Part shown: in pieces, positions 38,463 to 47,871 of the stretch | Layout: every line of letters starts with the position of its first letter | Position numbering within the stretch: position 1 is the first letter of the stretch | Assembly: GCF_024171945.1 (NCBI RefSeq) | Contig: NZ_JAMTCR010000006.1 | Location: 372,001-436,000, forward strand | DNA length: 64,000 nucleotides | Direction: 5' to 3' | Source: Actinokineospora globicatena | Lineage (GTDB): Bacteria; Actinomycetota; Actinomycetes; Mycobacteriales; Pseudonocardiaceae | Notes under the pieces: generated by a model | The model's input: the letters and a program-made list of their open reading frames with translations, nothing else | What the model was told of the DNA's origin: nothing | The model's database searches: none | Made by a program: the position numbers and the translations under genes

Positions 38463-39397
38463 GCGGCACCCCCGACCACGTCGCGCTGTGCTACGCCGAC
38501 GACACCGAACTCCTCGGCTGCGGCGTCCCCTTCCTCACCGACGGCCTCGACCGCGGCGACGCCGTACTGCTCGCCCTCGACCCACCGCGCGCCGAACTCG
38601 TGCTGGCCGCCGTCAACCGCCCGGACAAGGTCACCGTCGTCTCGACCAACCTCCAGTACGTCCGCCCCGCGGTCGCCATCAAGTCCTACAGCGAGATGTT
38701 CGCCCAACTGATCGATGGCGGCGCCAGCGCGGTCCGCCTCTTGGGCGAGATCCCGGAGTTGGCGCTATCGACGGCGTGGGACGTATGGGCGCGGTACGAG
38801 GCGGCTGTCACTTACGCGTACGACCGGTTCCCGCTGTTGAGCATGTGCGCCTACGACACCCGGACGACGCCTGCGTGGGTCTTGGAGGACGTCGCTAAGA
38901 CCCACTCGCTGGTCGCGCACCCCGGGCAGGGCAACCTGGACAACCCCGGATACGTGCAGCCGCTGTCGTTCCTGGCCACCACCCGCCCGGTCGTGCCGTA
39001 CCCCATCCAGGCCGGTCCACCAGCCATCGAACTGGTCGACCCGACCCCCGCCGAGGCCCGCACCGCCGTCACCACCCTGGCCGCCGCGTCCCTGCGCCCC
39101 GACGACCTGGACGACCTGGTCGTGTCGGTGAGCGAGGTCGTCTCCAACGCCATCAAGTACGGCAAGCCCCCCGTCACCCTGACCCTGTGGCCCGGCCCCC
39201 ACCACGCCGTCGTCACGATCCACGACAACGGCCCAGGCCCCACCGACCCCTTCGCAGGCCTCATCCCCACCCCCACCCCCACCGGCGGCGGCTACGGCCT
39301 CTGGATCGCCCACCAACTCTGCCACCACGTAGCCCTAACCCGAACCCCCACCAGCTACACCACCCGCCTAACCATGGGCGACCCCCACCACCCCTAA
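38459..39397 (+). CDS. MEDS-domain anti-sigma-factor-type HATPase
   Basis: 312 residues. N-terminal MEDS domain related to that of the previous gene (VALCYADDTELLGCGVPFLTDGLDRGDAVLLAL...) and a C-terminal RsbW-like HATPase_c: DLDDLVVSVSEVVSNAIKYG is the N-box and HDNGPGPTDPF with GGYGLWIAHQLC the G boxes. It lacks the phospho-acceptor H-box, so it is a Ser/Thr-kinase-type anti-sigma factor. With its coupled STAS partner it could form a partner-switching pair whose two members sense the same ligand. Confidence 0.88.
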   Translation: MSGTPDHVALCYADDTELLGCGVPFLTDGLDRGDAVLLALDPPRAELVLAAVNRPDKVTVVSTNLQYVRPAVAIKSYSEMFAQLIDGGASAVRLLGEIPELALSTAWDVWARYEAAVTYAYDRFPLLSMCAYDTRTTPAWVLEDVAKTHSLVAHPGQGNLDNPGYVQPLSFLATTRPVVPYPIQAGPPAIELVDPTPAEARTAVTTLAAASLRPDDLDDLVVSVSEVVSNAIKYGKPPVTLTLWPGPHHAVVTIHDNGPGPTDPFAGLIPTPTPTGGGYGLWIAHQLCHHVALTRTPTSYTTRLTMGDPHHP

Positions 39398-39495
39398 CCC
39401 CCACCCCCGCTCGGCTACCACCCGCGCGACCCCCCACGCCCAGCCCCACCCATCACCTACGACTGGCGAGAACCCAACAACGTCGGTCTCTAACC

Positions 39496-39573
39496 GCCCG
39501 CCGACAACGTTGGCCCCCAAGCACCCGCCGACAACGCTGGCCCCACTCACCCGCCGACGACGTTGCCCACCAC
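39496..39573. repeat. Triple 26-bp direct repeat in a gene-free region
   Basis: Three imperfect 26-bp copies built around CCCGCCGACAACGTTGGCCCC (39496, 39522, 39548); a degenerate related piece (AACAACGTCGGTC) precedes them at ~39476. The surrounding 39398-39810 shows no credible gene: frames in it are Arg/Trp- or Pro-rich artefacts. Confidence 0.75.
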
Positions 39574-39810
39574 CGCTCCACGAAGGCGCTGGTGCCAGGC
39601 CGGCTCACGGCCGACAAGATCAACCCGCCCAAAAGTCCCCTGAATACACAGCCTACCCAAGGGAACACAAGCCCAGAGAGGCTGAAGTTCGACCCTGTGG
39701 ACAACTAGAACCCATGTGGACAACCCACCTCACAGTCCTCAATGGACACCCAACTGCCAACCCCAAACGCGCCGAGGCCGTCCAGCCCCGGCGCGCTCAG
39801 GCTCACACCC

Positions 39811-40275
39811 TCAACCAGACACCGTCAAGAACAGCATCGACCGAAACGCCGCCCCCTGATACGTCCCCTTCGGGAACACCACCGACGCCAGCCCCCGACA
39901 AGCGGTGTTCGGGTACAGCAACGCGACCCGAGCCGTGTCGTTCACCGCCGACGTAGCCGTGACCCCATCCCGCGTCGTCACACACAGCCGGTCAGGAATG
40001 GCCCCAACCACATACGTCCCACCCGCCGTCGTGTACCGGAACGTAGGCACATCAGCCCGCGCGACGCAGTCAGAGCCGCCTTCCAGAACCCCCAAGGCTC
40101 TGTCGTTGCGAACCCACCCTTCACGACCGCATGCCGCCGCGCCGTCGTCGGCAGGTCGGACGTTGGTGACAACGCCGGACTGGGGGTCGTCCTCGGCCGC
40201 GGCGGTTCCCGTGCCGCCGATCGCCGCTGTCGTGACCATCGCCGTGATCGTGAGGACGCGCGTGAGATAACCCAT
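39811..40275 (-). CDS. Secreted hypothetical protein
   Basis: 154 residues from an ATG after GGAGGAAG. Signal peptide MGYLTRVLTITAMVTTAAIGG...AAA. The mature protein has four cysteines (AACGREG, SDCVARA, RLCVTT, TACRGL), so two disulfides are likely. The C-terminus, VALLYPNTACRGLASVVFP, resembles that of the small secreted protein at 27271-27591. Family unknown. Confidence 0.78.
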   Translation of the reverse strand: MGYLTRVLTITAMVTTAAIGGTGTAAAEDDPQSGVVTNVRPADDGAAACGREGWVRNDRALGVLEGGSDCVARADVPTFRYTTAGGTYVVGAIPDRLCVTTRDGVTATSAVNDTARVALLYPNTACRGLASVVFPKGTYQGAAFRSMLFLTVSG

Positions 40276-40481
40276 GATCTTCCTCCTACGGCTCCATTAC
40301 CTGTTCGGACCTGAATGGGGTTTCACGACACGCCCAACATCCACCACGGAGAACCCGATCGTGTGGCCAATTCACCAACCTCGTCGCCCTGCGTAGGTCA
40401 CCGGGTGCGGCGAAACCGCTGAGCCCGGTGATCATCGGGCGATAGCGTGCGGGTTCCGGCACCGAACGGGTTGGAGACGTC

Positions 40482-41158
40482 GTGGCGCACCGCTACACCG
40501 GTGAACACCGGGCCCTGCTGGCCGAGTTGCGGGAGGGCGTCAACCTCGACGTCGCCGCGGACCTGCGGAAGTACCACCTGCTGAACGTCAGCGTCTTCAC
40601 CGCCAGGGCCAAGGCCCACGGGACGCACGGCTCGTTCAGCCACCTGGCGAAGGCGCACAGCCGGTTGGGCCACTTCGACTTCGACACCGCGGACTACGAG
40701 GCGGCGTTCGACAACCTGGACTACGCGGAGGACCTGTACCGCCGGTGCCGGAAGACGGATCGCTTGTCCTGGTACGGGGACTGGAAGTCGCGCACCGCCG
40801 AGGCGCGGACCGAGCAGGCCCGGCCCGCGTCGTTCCTGCGCAGGCCGCTGACCGCGATCGCCGACGCGGCGCACGGCGTCGACCACGTGCGCGCGACCCG
40901 GCAGGCGGCGGCCCGGCTGGCGCACGCGACCTGGGTGTGGTCGCTGGTCAGGTGGGACGCCGAACTGGTCGCGGAGGCGTTTGGGCGGAGTCGCTTGTGC
41001 TGGGCCGTGCCTACGCGGACGCGGGGGAGTGGGCGCAGTTTGAGGACACGGTGCTGTGGCTGACGAGGATGCGCAGACGCGTGCCGTCGAAGCTGCGCGG
41101 GGAGGTGGCCCGGTTCGCGAAGCTGCTCGACGACGTCCCGGACGCGGATTCCCTATGA
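40482..41158 (+). pseudogene. Hypothetical gene with a frameshift near 40976
   Basis: From a GTG with GGAG upstream the frame reads well to ...RWDAELVAEAF (about position 40983) and then turns into Cys/Arg/Trp-rich nonsense ending at 41063. The next frame carries on naturally with WAESLVLGRAYADAGEWAQ, then FEDTVLWLTRMRRRVPSKLR and stops at 41158. One missing base near 40976 would join them into a ~225-residue protein. It is either a recent pseudogene or a sequencing error. The joined protein is helical and soluble with no family I know. The next gene starts eight bases later. Confidence 0.7.
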
Positions 41159-41165
41159 TTGTGGG

Positions 41166-42122
41166 GTGTCCTCTCTGGTGAGACCTCCGTTGTTCGACAG
41201 GTTGGCGTCCGCTTCGAGCGTGCTGGTGGCAGGCGCCGGTGGCGGGTTCGACGTGTACGCGGGCCTGCCGCTGGCGTTCGCGTTGCGGGACATGGGCAAG
41301 CGGGTGCACCTGGCGAACCTGTCGTTCAGCGCGCTCGACCAGCTCGACCTGGACGACTGGCTGGCACCGGACGTGGCGGCGGTCCGGCCGGGCAGCGCGG
41401 GACCCGAGGAGTACTTCCCCGAACGCACCCTGGCCCGGTGGCTGGAAAGCCGCGCCCTCCCGTCCACTGTGTACGCGTTTCCACGCACCGGCGTCCGCCC
41501 GCTCCGCGACGCCTACCGGATCCTGGTCGACCACCTCGCCGTCGACGCGATCGTCCTGGTCGACGGCGGCACCGACATCCTGATGCGCGGGGACGAATCC
41601 GGTATCGGCACCCCGGAGGAGGACATGACCAGCCTGGCCGCCGTCGCCGCACTGGACACTGTGGACAGACTGGTCACCTGCCTGGGCTTCGGCATCGACT
41701 CCTACCACGGCGTCTGCCACGCCCACGTCCTGGAGAACCTGGCCGCCCTGGACCGCGCAGGCGGCTACCTGGGCGCCCTCTCCATCCCTTCCGCCTCCCC
41801 AGAAGCCCAGGCCTACGTGGACGCCGTGGCCCACGCCCACTCCCAAACCCCACTACGCCCCAGCATCGTCAACGGCCAAATAGCCGCCGCCCTCCGCGGC
41901 ACCTTCGGCAACACCCACTTCACCACCCGCACCGCCACCAGCGAACTCTTCATCAACCCCCTAATGACCCTCTACTTCACCGTCGACCTCGTTGCCCTCG
42001 CCACCACCGTCACCTACCTGCCTTCCCTCCAGGACACCGAGTCCATGACAGAGATATCCCTAGCCATCGAAGCCCACCGAGCCCAAACCCCCACCCGCCC
42101 CCACCGCACATACCCCCACTGA
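41166..42122 (+). CDS. DUF1152-family protein
   Basis: 318 residues from a GTG. The glycine-rich start SSVLVAGAGGGFDVYAGLPL and later AIVLVDGGTDILMRGDE, GTPEEDMTSLAAVAAL and CLGFGIDSYHGVCHAHVLEN are the family's hallmarks. DUF1152 proteins look like nucleotide-binding Rossmann-type enzymes, but their reaction is not established as far as I know. The C-terminal ~15 residues are Pro/His-rich and atypical. Eight bases downstream of the frameshifted gene, so likely the same operon. Confidence 0.88.
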   Translation: MSSLVRPPLFDRLASASSVLVAGAGGGFDVYAGLPLAFALRDMGKRVHLANLSFSALDQLDLDDWLAPDVAAVRPGSAGPEEYFPERTLARWLESRALPSTVYAFPRTGVRPLRDAYRILVDHLAVDAIVLVDGGTDILMRGDESGIGTPEEDMTSLAAVAALDTVDRLVTCLGFGIDSYHGVCHAHVLENLAALDRAGGYLGALSIPSASPEAQAYVDAVAHAHSQTPLRPSIVNGQIAAALRGTFGNTHFTTRTATSELFINPLMTLYFTVDLVALATTVTYLPSLQDTESMTEISLAIEAHRAQTPTRPHRTYPH

Positions 42123-42139
42123 GCGGCGGAACCGGAGCG

Positions 42140-42718
42140 CTATTCGCAGGCGGTGCCGTCGTTGTTGCGGTCCAGGGCGGGGCGGTAGCCGGGTTCGCCT
42201 CGGTGGATGGGGGCGGCGCCTGCTGCTCGTGCTGCGGCGCAGTTGGCGTAGTAGGCGTCGGCTGGGGGTTCGGGGAGTTCTGGTTCGGTTGTGGGTGGTT
42301 CGGGGGCGGGCGGGGGAGCGGGGGCCGGTGGTACGACGGTGCGGGTCGCGGGGGCTGGCTTGTCCACCCGGATCACGGCTTGGCCGGGGGTGAGTTGCTC
42401 GATGGCGACGACCGTCCAGTTCTCCGGGACCATCACCTGGCGGCCGTCGACCGACTCGTAGACAGCGGTAGTGAAACCGGCCTCCGTCAAGGCTTTCTGC
42501 GCTTCCACCGCGTTCTTGCCGACGAGATCAGGCGGCACCGCAACAGGAGCAACCGAGGTGGTCGGCGAAGTAGCGGGAGAAGTGGTCGGGGCGGTTGCCG
42601 CGGCTTGGTTGGGGGGACGGGGATTGCCCGCGATCCCCGCCACGACGAACAGGCCCAGCAGGAACGCCCCCACTATCCACAGCCACTTGCGCTTGCGGCT
42701 CCGCCACCACGCCAGCAT
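42140..42718 (-). CDS. Membrane-anchored protein with PASTA-like and excalibur domains
   Basis: 192 residues from an ATG after GGAGGGGGG. A short cytoplasmic start (MLAWWRSRKRKW), one membrane helix (LWIVGAFLLGLFVVAGIAG), a Thr/Ser/Pro linker, a PASTA-like unit (VPPDLVGKNAVEAQKALTEAG), a Pro-rich spacer, and a C-terminal excalibur calcium-binding motif (YYANCAAARAAGAAPIHRG then DRNNDGTACE). It should face the cell wall. Such proteins may bind peptidoglycan or calcium. Confidence 0.87.
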   Translation of the reverse strand: MLAWWRSRKRKWLWIVGAFLLGLFVVAGIAGNPRPPNQAAATAPTTSPATSPTTSVAPVAVPPDLVGKNAVEAQKALTEAGFTTAVYESVDGRQVMVPENWTVVAIEQLTPGQAVIRVDKPAPATRTVVPPAPAPPPAPEPPTTEPELPEPPADAYYANCAAARAAGAAPIHRGEPGYRPALDRNNDGTACE

Positions 42719-42835
42719 CGCGGCGCCCCCCTCCGAGAAAGATCGACCTACGTCCCGGTGGATCGCGCGGTCACCAGACCCCGTTACCCGACCCGGCCAC
42801 CAGGGCCACGGGGTTCACACTGGCGGGTGACAAGC

Positions 42836-42872
42836 ACGAACGGCCCGCTGCGCAGGTCAGCGGGCCGTTCGT
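42836..42872 (-). terminator. Terminator of the secreted metalloprotease gene
   Basis: Perfect 15-bp stem (ACGAACGGCCCGCTG / CAGCGGGCCGTTCGT) with a 7-nt loop, 36 bases beyond the stop of the minus-strand gene. Confidence 0.85.
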
Positions 42873-42907
42873 GGCGCGAGGAGATCTCCCCGCGCGGGGG
42901 CGACTAC

Positions 42908-44578
42908 TCAGGAGCGGTAGTCGATGGTGTGGGTGTAGACGAGGTTGCGGGTGGACGTCGTGACGCTGAGGCCGACGGCGGGGCGGACGGTCTTGAACCA
43001 GTGGCTGAAGGTGCTGGACTGGTACCGGATCATGCTGGCGAAGGTGGCGGACGGGCCGCCGTCGACCTTGCGCCACAGGTCGATGAGGGAGCCCGCGACG
43101 CGGCACTCGACCTGGTCGCCGTTCTCGACGTTGGTGCGGCCCGCGGCGTAGGCGGGGTTGAACCAGGTGGTGGTCATCAGGTCGATGGTGCCGCCGTCGG
43201 CCCAGTAGAAGCGGCCGTCGCCCTTGACGTAGCCGGCGATGGCGTTGGCGAAGCCCTCGGTCCAGGCGCAGGAGACGCCGGTGCGGGCGTGCAGGTAGTG
43301 CGGGCTGGGGCAGTCGGAGGCGGGCCACCAGCCGTCGTAGAGCTGGTCCATGAAGGCGTGGCCGCTCTCGTGCAGGACCAGGTGCTCGGAGTCCGGGTCG
43401 GCGTCGCCGAGCAGGACGTAGCGCTGGGTCTTGGCGACGGAGTTGTTGAACCGGGCGCCCTCAGTGCTGCCCGGCTGCCAGCGCAGCGAGATCTTGGTGC
43501 AGTTGCTGCTCTGCCGCGACGTCCAGCAGCCGGTGCTCGACGCGCGGGCGAACCACAGCAGGTTCAGCGTGTCGAACGCGTGCCAGCCGCGCATGTGCTG
43601 GGTGGGCGGGGCGATCGAGCCGAACGCGACGGTGGTGCCGTTGGCGACGTTGCTCTTGGCCGCGGTGTAGGTGGTGTACGCCGAGGTGCCCGCCAGGTCG
43701 GTGACCTGCCACAGCGTGCCCGCAGTGGAGAAGCTCACCCACAACGACGACACGGTCGTCACCGTCGGGGTGAAGCAGAGCGAGTACTTGCCGTCCTGGT
43801 AGCCGGTCAGGCCCGAGGTGAAGGTCTGGGTGGCGCCGTTGGCGGTCGTCTTGCCCTGCAGGTACACGGGGATGTTGCGGCCCGCGAGCCAGGTGCCCGC
43901 CTTGTCGGTGAGCGCGAACGACCCGGTGGCGCAGATCTGGGCCGCGGCGGCGGCGGAACTGGCGGCCGGGGTGGCGGCGACCGGGGCCGCCTTGCCGTTG
44001 GTCGGGGCCTTCGTCTGACCGCTGCTCACGGCCGGGGCGGACGGGCCGCCGACGCCGGGGCGCGACGCGCCAGCGGTCGCGCCGACGGTGAACTCGGTCG
44101 AGGCGTGCGCGGCGTGCTTCTCGTCGGTGCCCGCGACGTCGGCCTGGATCTGCGCGGGTCCGGCGCTGAGCGCGGTGACCCGCAGCGAGACCGAGCGGCC
44201 CTTGGTGGTCAGCGCGAGGGTCTGCTCCGCCACCTGCTCCTGGCCGACCGTGCGCGGCGCGGACAGGCCGGTGCCGCCGGTCTCCAGCCGCAGGGTCTTC
44301 GGTAACCGGACGGTGAACCGGGCACCGTCGACCTGGGTGTTGGCGTTGAGGGTGACGTTGACCGTCGCCGACTCGCCGACTGCGGGGAGCCGGTCGAGCG
44401 ACACCGCGGCGGAGACGCAGGCAGGGAGTCGGGTGACCGTCGACTCGCCCGCCGCGGCGCACTGCACGGGCTGGCGTTCGGCGGCGAGGGGCGCGGCGGA
44501 GATGGACGGGCTGAGCGTGACGACGAACGTCCCGACCGTCACGGCCGCGACGGCGTAGCGCAGGGTTTTCGATGACAT
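42908..44578 (-). CDS. Secreted zinc metalloprotease (HExxH)
   Basis: 556 residues. Signal peptide MSSKTLRYAVAAVTVGTFVVT...SAAP. An N-terminal Ig-like region (~50-190, ESATVNVTLNANTQVDGARF), an Ala/Pro/Thr linker, then a ~330-residue catalytic part with the zinc motif HESGHAFMDQLYDGW (His403-His407). Several cysteines are present. Downstream WTEGFANAIAGYV, with its Glu, may give the third zinc ligand, as in gluzincins. It is exported and likely degrades extracellular protein. The frame is open far upstream to 45373, but the ATG at 44578 has a signal peptide and GGGAAAGG. Confidence 0.85.
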   Translation of the reverse strand: MSSKTLRYAVAAVTVGTFVVTLSPSISAAPLAAERQPVQCAAAGESTVTRLPACVSAAVSLDRLPAVGESATVNVTLNANTQVDGARFTVRLPKTLRLETGGTGLSAPRTVGQEQVAEQTLALTTKGRSVSLRVTALSAGPAQIQADVAGTDEKHAAHASTEFTVGATAGASRPGVGGPSAPAVSSGQTKAPTNGKAAPVAATPAASSAAAAAQICATGSFALTDKAGTWLAGRNIPVYLQGKTTANGATQTFTSGLTGYQDGKYSLCFTPTVTTVSSLWVSFSTAGTLWQVTDLAGTSAYTTYTAAKSNVANGTTVAFGSIAPPTQHMRGWHAFDTLNLLWFARASSTGCWTSRQSSNCTKISLRWQPGSTEGARFNNSVAKTQRYVLLGDADPDSEHLVLHESGHAFMDQLYDGWWPASDCPSPHYLHARTGVSCAWTEGFANAIAGYVKGDGRFYWADGGTIDLMTTTWFNPAYAAGRTNVENGDQVECRVAGSLIDLWRKVDGGPSATFASMIRYQSSTFSHWFKTVRPAVGLSVTTSTRNLVYTHTIDYRS

Positions 44579-45044
44579 GGGCGCAGAACCTTTCCCGGAG
44601 CAGGCACTCCCGGATGCAAGGGGAACCGCACGCGAAGCGCACGGGGGAGATATCCGTCGACCTGGACAACGGGGGACATCCGGTGCGCTCGGCCCTTGTG
44701 GGGGAGTGCACCGGGCAACGTCGGTCGGTACGTGCGAGCGGCCGATGCCCAGGTCGAACGGACTTTCCACGTCCTGGTGGAGAATGCGTTCCCAGAACGG
44801 ATCGAAGGTTATCCAGTGAAAAACTGGCCCGTCAAGGTTCGGTTCACCTGAAGTCGGAATCGTATTAACCGGGGGTCGGAGAACTGATTTCCACTTCGGT
44901 TCCAGTGCATTAACCAGGTAGTCCGGCCTTTTTTCCAGGTAGTGCCCCCGCCCGGGTGGGCGCACCCCGCCGACCAGGTGCCGTTGCCCCGACCGGCCGG
45001 GTGAGCCACAGTGTTTGCCTACGCAGCTGCGCTGGAGGAGGGGC
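44579..45044. other. Divergent promoter region
   Basis: About 465 bases between the metalloprotease and the LuxR regulator. The section 44800-44940 is clearly less GC-rich than its surroundings and probably carries promoters for both. Open frames here are upstream extensions or shadows. Confidence 0.4.
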
Positions 45045-47855
45045 ATGGCACACGCGGTGACCCCCCTGATCGGGCGCGCGGACGAGGTCGCCGCGCTGCT
45101 GGAGCTGGTCTCCGCCCGGCCCGCGGTGGTGCGGGTCGAGGGCGACGCGGGGGTCGGCAAGACCCGGCTGGTCGAGGAGGTCCTGGCGCACCCGGCGCTG
45201 CGCGGCACCCGGGCCCTGGTCGGCACCTGCCAGTCGCTGCGCGAGCCGCTGCCGCTGGCCCCGCTGGTCGACGCGCTGCTCTCCGACGCCGCCATCCCGT
45301 GGACCGACCGGCCGGACCCGCTGCTCGGCGCCGTCGCCCAGCTGCTGCCCGAGCTGGGCACCCGCCTGCCCAACCCCGCCGAGGCGCTCGACGACCCGCG
45401 GATGGAGCGCCACCGCCGCTACCGCGCGCTGCGGCACCTGCTGGCCCTGGCCGGACCGGCTGTGCTGGTGCTCGACGACTTCCACTGGACCGACGAGGCC
45501 ACCGTCGAGTTCCTCCGGTTCCTGGTCGGCCACCTGCCGCCCGACCTGGCCATCGTGCTCAGCCACCGGCCGGGCCCGCGGTCCTGGGGGATCACCCCGC
45601 CGCGCTCCGGGGTGAGCACCGGCCTGGTCCGCCTCGAGCCGCTGTCGCTCGACGACACCGCCGCCATGGCGCACGCGGTGGCCCACTCGACCGGACCTGC
45701 GCCCGCCGCCGCGCTGCTGAGGCTGACCGGTGGCCTGCCGTTCGCCATCGAGGAGGTCGTCCGGGCCGCGATCGAGCGGGCCGCCCCCGGCGCCGCCCCG
45801 TGGGAGAGCCTGACCGGCGACTTCGTGCCCGACGGGTACCTGGAGCTGATCGGCGGCAGGCTCGCCCCACTCGACGCCACCGCCAGGGGCCTGGTCACCG
45901 CCGCCGCCGTGCTTGGGGCGCCGACCTCGGCCGCCGAGCTGTGCGCGGTCGCCGAGGTGGACCTCGACGAGGGCGAGGACGCGCTCGACCGGCTGGTCAC
46001 GGCCAGGTTGCTGCAGCACGCGGACGAGCGCTACCGCTGCACGCACGACCTCGCCGGCCACGCCGTCATCCGCACGGTGACCCCCAGCGCCCTGCGCGCC
46101 CTGCACCGCCGGGCCGCCGCCGTCCTGCGCGACGCCCCCGGCGAGCCCCGGCACATGCGCGTCGGCCACCACCTCAGGGCCGCGGGTGACCACGTCGGCT
46201 GGCGGGAGAGCGTGGCGGCCGGGGTCGACCGGGCCATCGAGCTGGGCGACACCGGCGCCGCCCTCGCCGCGCTCCAAGACCTGCTCGACGCCACCGACGA
46301 CCTGGACGAACGCCGCACACTGGCGGTCAAGCTCGGCCGCGTCGCGCTCTACGGCCTGGACTTCGCCGAGACCGAGCAGGTGCTGCGCGGGCTGCTGGCC
46401 ACCGGCGGGCTGCCCGTCGAGGTGCGCGGCGAGCTGCGCAAGGACCTCGGCCTGCTGCTGCTCAACCAGGCGGGCGACGCGGCGGCCGGGTACCGCGAGC
46501 TGGTCGCGGCGGTCGACGAGCTGCGGGGACCGCGCCCCGACCTGGCCGCCCGGGTGATGTCCTGCCTGGCCAGCACCAACGCCTGCCACCAGCACATCGA
46601 CGTCGGCATGCGCTGGCTCAGCGAGGCCGACGCGCTCGCCGACACGCTGACCGACCCGGTGGCCCGGTTCGCGTTCCTGGTCAACAAGGCCTCCGCGCTG
46701 CTGGAGTGCGGCAACCGGGCGGGGTGGCCGCTGGCCAGGCAGATCCTGGCCACACCCGCCGACTTCGAACGCGGCCAGCACCTGGTGCGGGCCTGCTTCA
46801 ACTTCGCCGAGGCCACCTGCTGGCTCGGGCACTACCGGCGCGCCGAGGACGACATGGCCAGGGGACGCGGCCTGGCCAGGGAGTTCGCCGCCCCGTTCAC
46901 CGAGGAACACCTCGGTGCCAACGACGTCCTGCTCGACTGGCAGCGCGGCGACTGGCGCGGCCTGCGGGAGCGCGCGGCGGCGGCCGACCACGTCGAGCTG
47001 CCTCGCATCACCGCCGGGTACCGGCTCGTGGCCGGGGCGCTGGCGGCTGAGGCCGGGGACAACACCGGCGCGTTGCGGTTGCTGCGGGGACTGGTCACCG
47101 GGCCGCCGCCTGCGCCGCCGGTGGCCGCTGCCGCGCACGCCATCATCGCCGAGGTCCGCCACCGTGCGCCGACGCGTGTGGACGCGGCCCAGGACCTGGA
47201 GGCCGCGCTGGAGGTCATCCGGGGCACGGGCATGTGGGTGTGGGCCGCGGACGTCACGCCGATCGCCGTCGACCTGCTGTGCCGGATGGACCGTTCCGGG
47301 GACGCGGAGGTGTTGCTCAAGCAGCACCGGGAAGGCGTGCGCGACCTGGACTGCCCCGCGGCGGACGCCGCCCTCACCCTCGGCCGCGCCGTGTTGTGGC
47401 ACCGGCGGGGAGACGTGGACGCCGCGCTTGCCGGGTACGCCGAAGCGGAGACCGCTTTCGCCGCCATGCCCCGCCGCTTCTGGTGGGCCCGCGCCCGCCT
47501 GGGACACGGCGAGTGCGCGCTGGCGACCGGCCAGGACGGCGTGCCGCTCATCCGCGAGGCCGAGGCCGTGTTCACCGAACTCGGCGCGACTGTCCGAGTG
47601 CGACAGTGCCAAGAGGTCCTCCGCGCCCACCGCGCCTTGCCCAGCCCCAAGCGCGGCCGTCCCGCCTACGGGGACCGGCTCTCGCCGCGGGAACGCGAGG
47701 TCGCGGCCCTGGCCGCGGAGGGCCGGAGCAACCGTGAGATCGCCACGACCCTGGCCCTGTCGGTGCGGACGGTGGAGCTGCACGTGGCTGCTGTCCTGCA
47801 GAAACTCCGCGTCAGCTCCCGCGTCGAGATCGCCTCCGCGCTGGCCGAGAGCTGA
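45045..47855 (+). CDS. Large AAA/LuxR-family transcriptional regulator
   Basis: 936 residues from an ATG after GGAGGAGG. N-terminal AAA/NACHT-like ATPase with Walker A GDAGVGKTRLVEEV and Walker B-like VLVLDDFHWTDEATVEFLR, a long helical middle with TPR-like repeats, and a C-terminal LuxR HTH (LSPREREVAALAAEGRSNRE, RTVELHVAAVLQKL). This is the LAL class, often the pathway activator of secondary-metabolite clusters. It ends 16 bases from the convergent cyclitol operon and is a plausible activator of it. Confidence 0.93.
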   Translation: MAHAVTPLIGRADEVAALLELVSARPAVVRVEGDAGVGKTRLVEEVLAHPALRGTRALVGTCQSLREPLPLAPLVDALLSDAAIPWTDRPDPLLGAVAQLLPELGTRLPNPAEALDDPRMERHRRYRALRHLLALAGPAVLVLDDFHWTDEATVEFLRFLVGHLPPDLAIVLSHRPGPRSWGITPPRSGVSTGLVRLEPLSLDDTAAMAHAVAHSTGPAPAAALLRLTGGLPFAIEEVVRAAIERAAPGAAPWESLTGDFVPDGYLELIGGRLAPLDATARGLVTAAAVLGAPTSAAELCAVAEVDLDEGEDALDRLVTARLLQHADERYRCTHDLAGHAVIRTVTPSALRALHRRAAAVLRDAPGEPRHMRVGHHLRAAGDHVGWRESVAAGVDRAIELGDTGAALAALQDLLDATDDLDERRTLAVKLGRVALYGLDFAETEQVLRGLLATGGLPVEVRGELRKDLGLLLLNQAGDAAAGYRELVAAVDELRGPRPDLAARVMSCLASTNACHQHIDVGMRWLSEADALADTLTDPVARFAFLVNKASALLECGNRAGWPLARQILATPADFERGQHLVRACFNFAEATCWLGHYRRAEDDMARGRGLAREFAAPFTEEHLGANDVLLDWQRGDWRGLRERAAAADHVELPRITAGYRLVAGALAAEAGDNTGALRLLRGLVTGPPPAPPVAAAAHAIIAEVRHRAPTRVDAAQDLEAALEVIRGTGMWVWAADVTPIAVDLLCRMDRSGDAEVLLKQHREGVRDLDCPAADAALTLGRAVLWHRRGDVDAALAGYAEAETAFAAMPRRFWWARARLGHGECALATGQDGVPLIREAEAVFTELGATVRVRQCQEVLRAHRALPSPKRGRPAYGDRLSPREREVAALAAEGRSNREIATTLALSVRTVELHVAAVLQKLRVSSRVEIASALAES

Positions 47856-47871
47856 CCCGTGTTGGTGGGGC

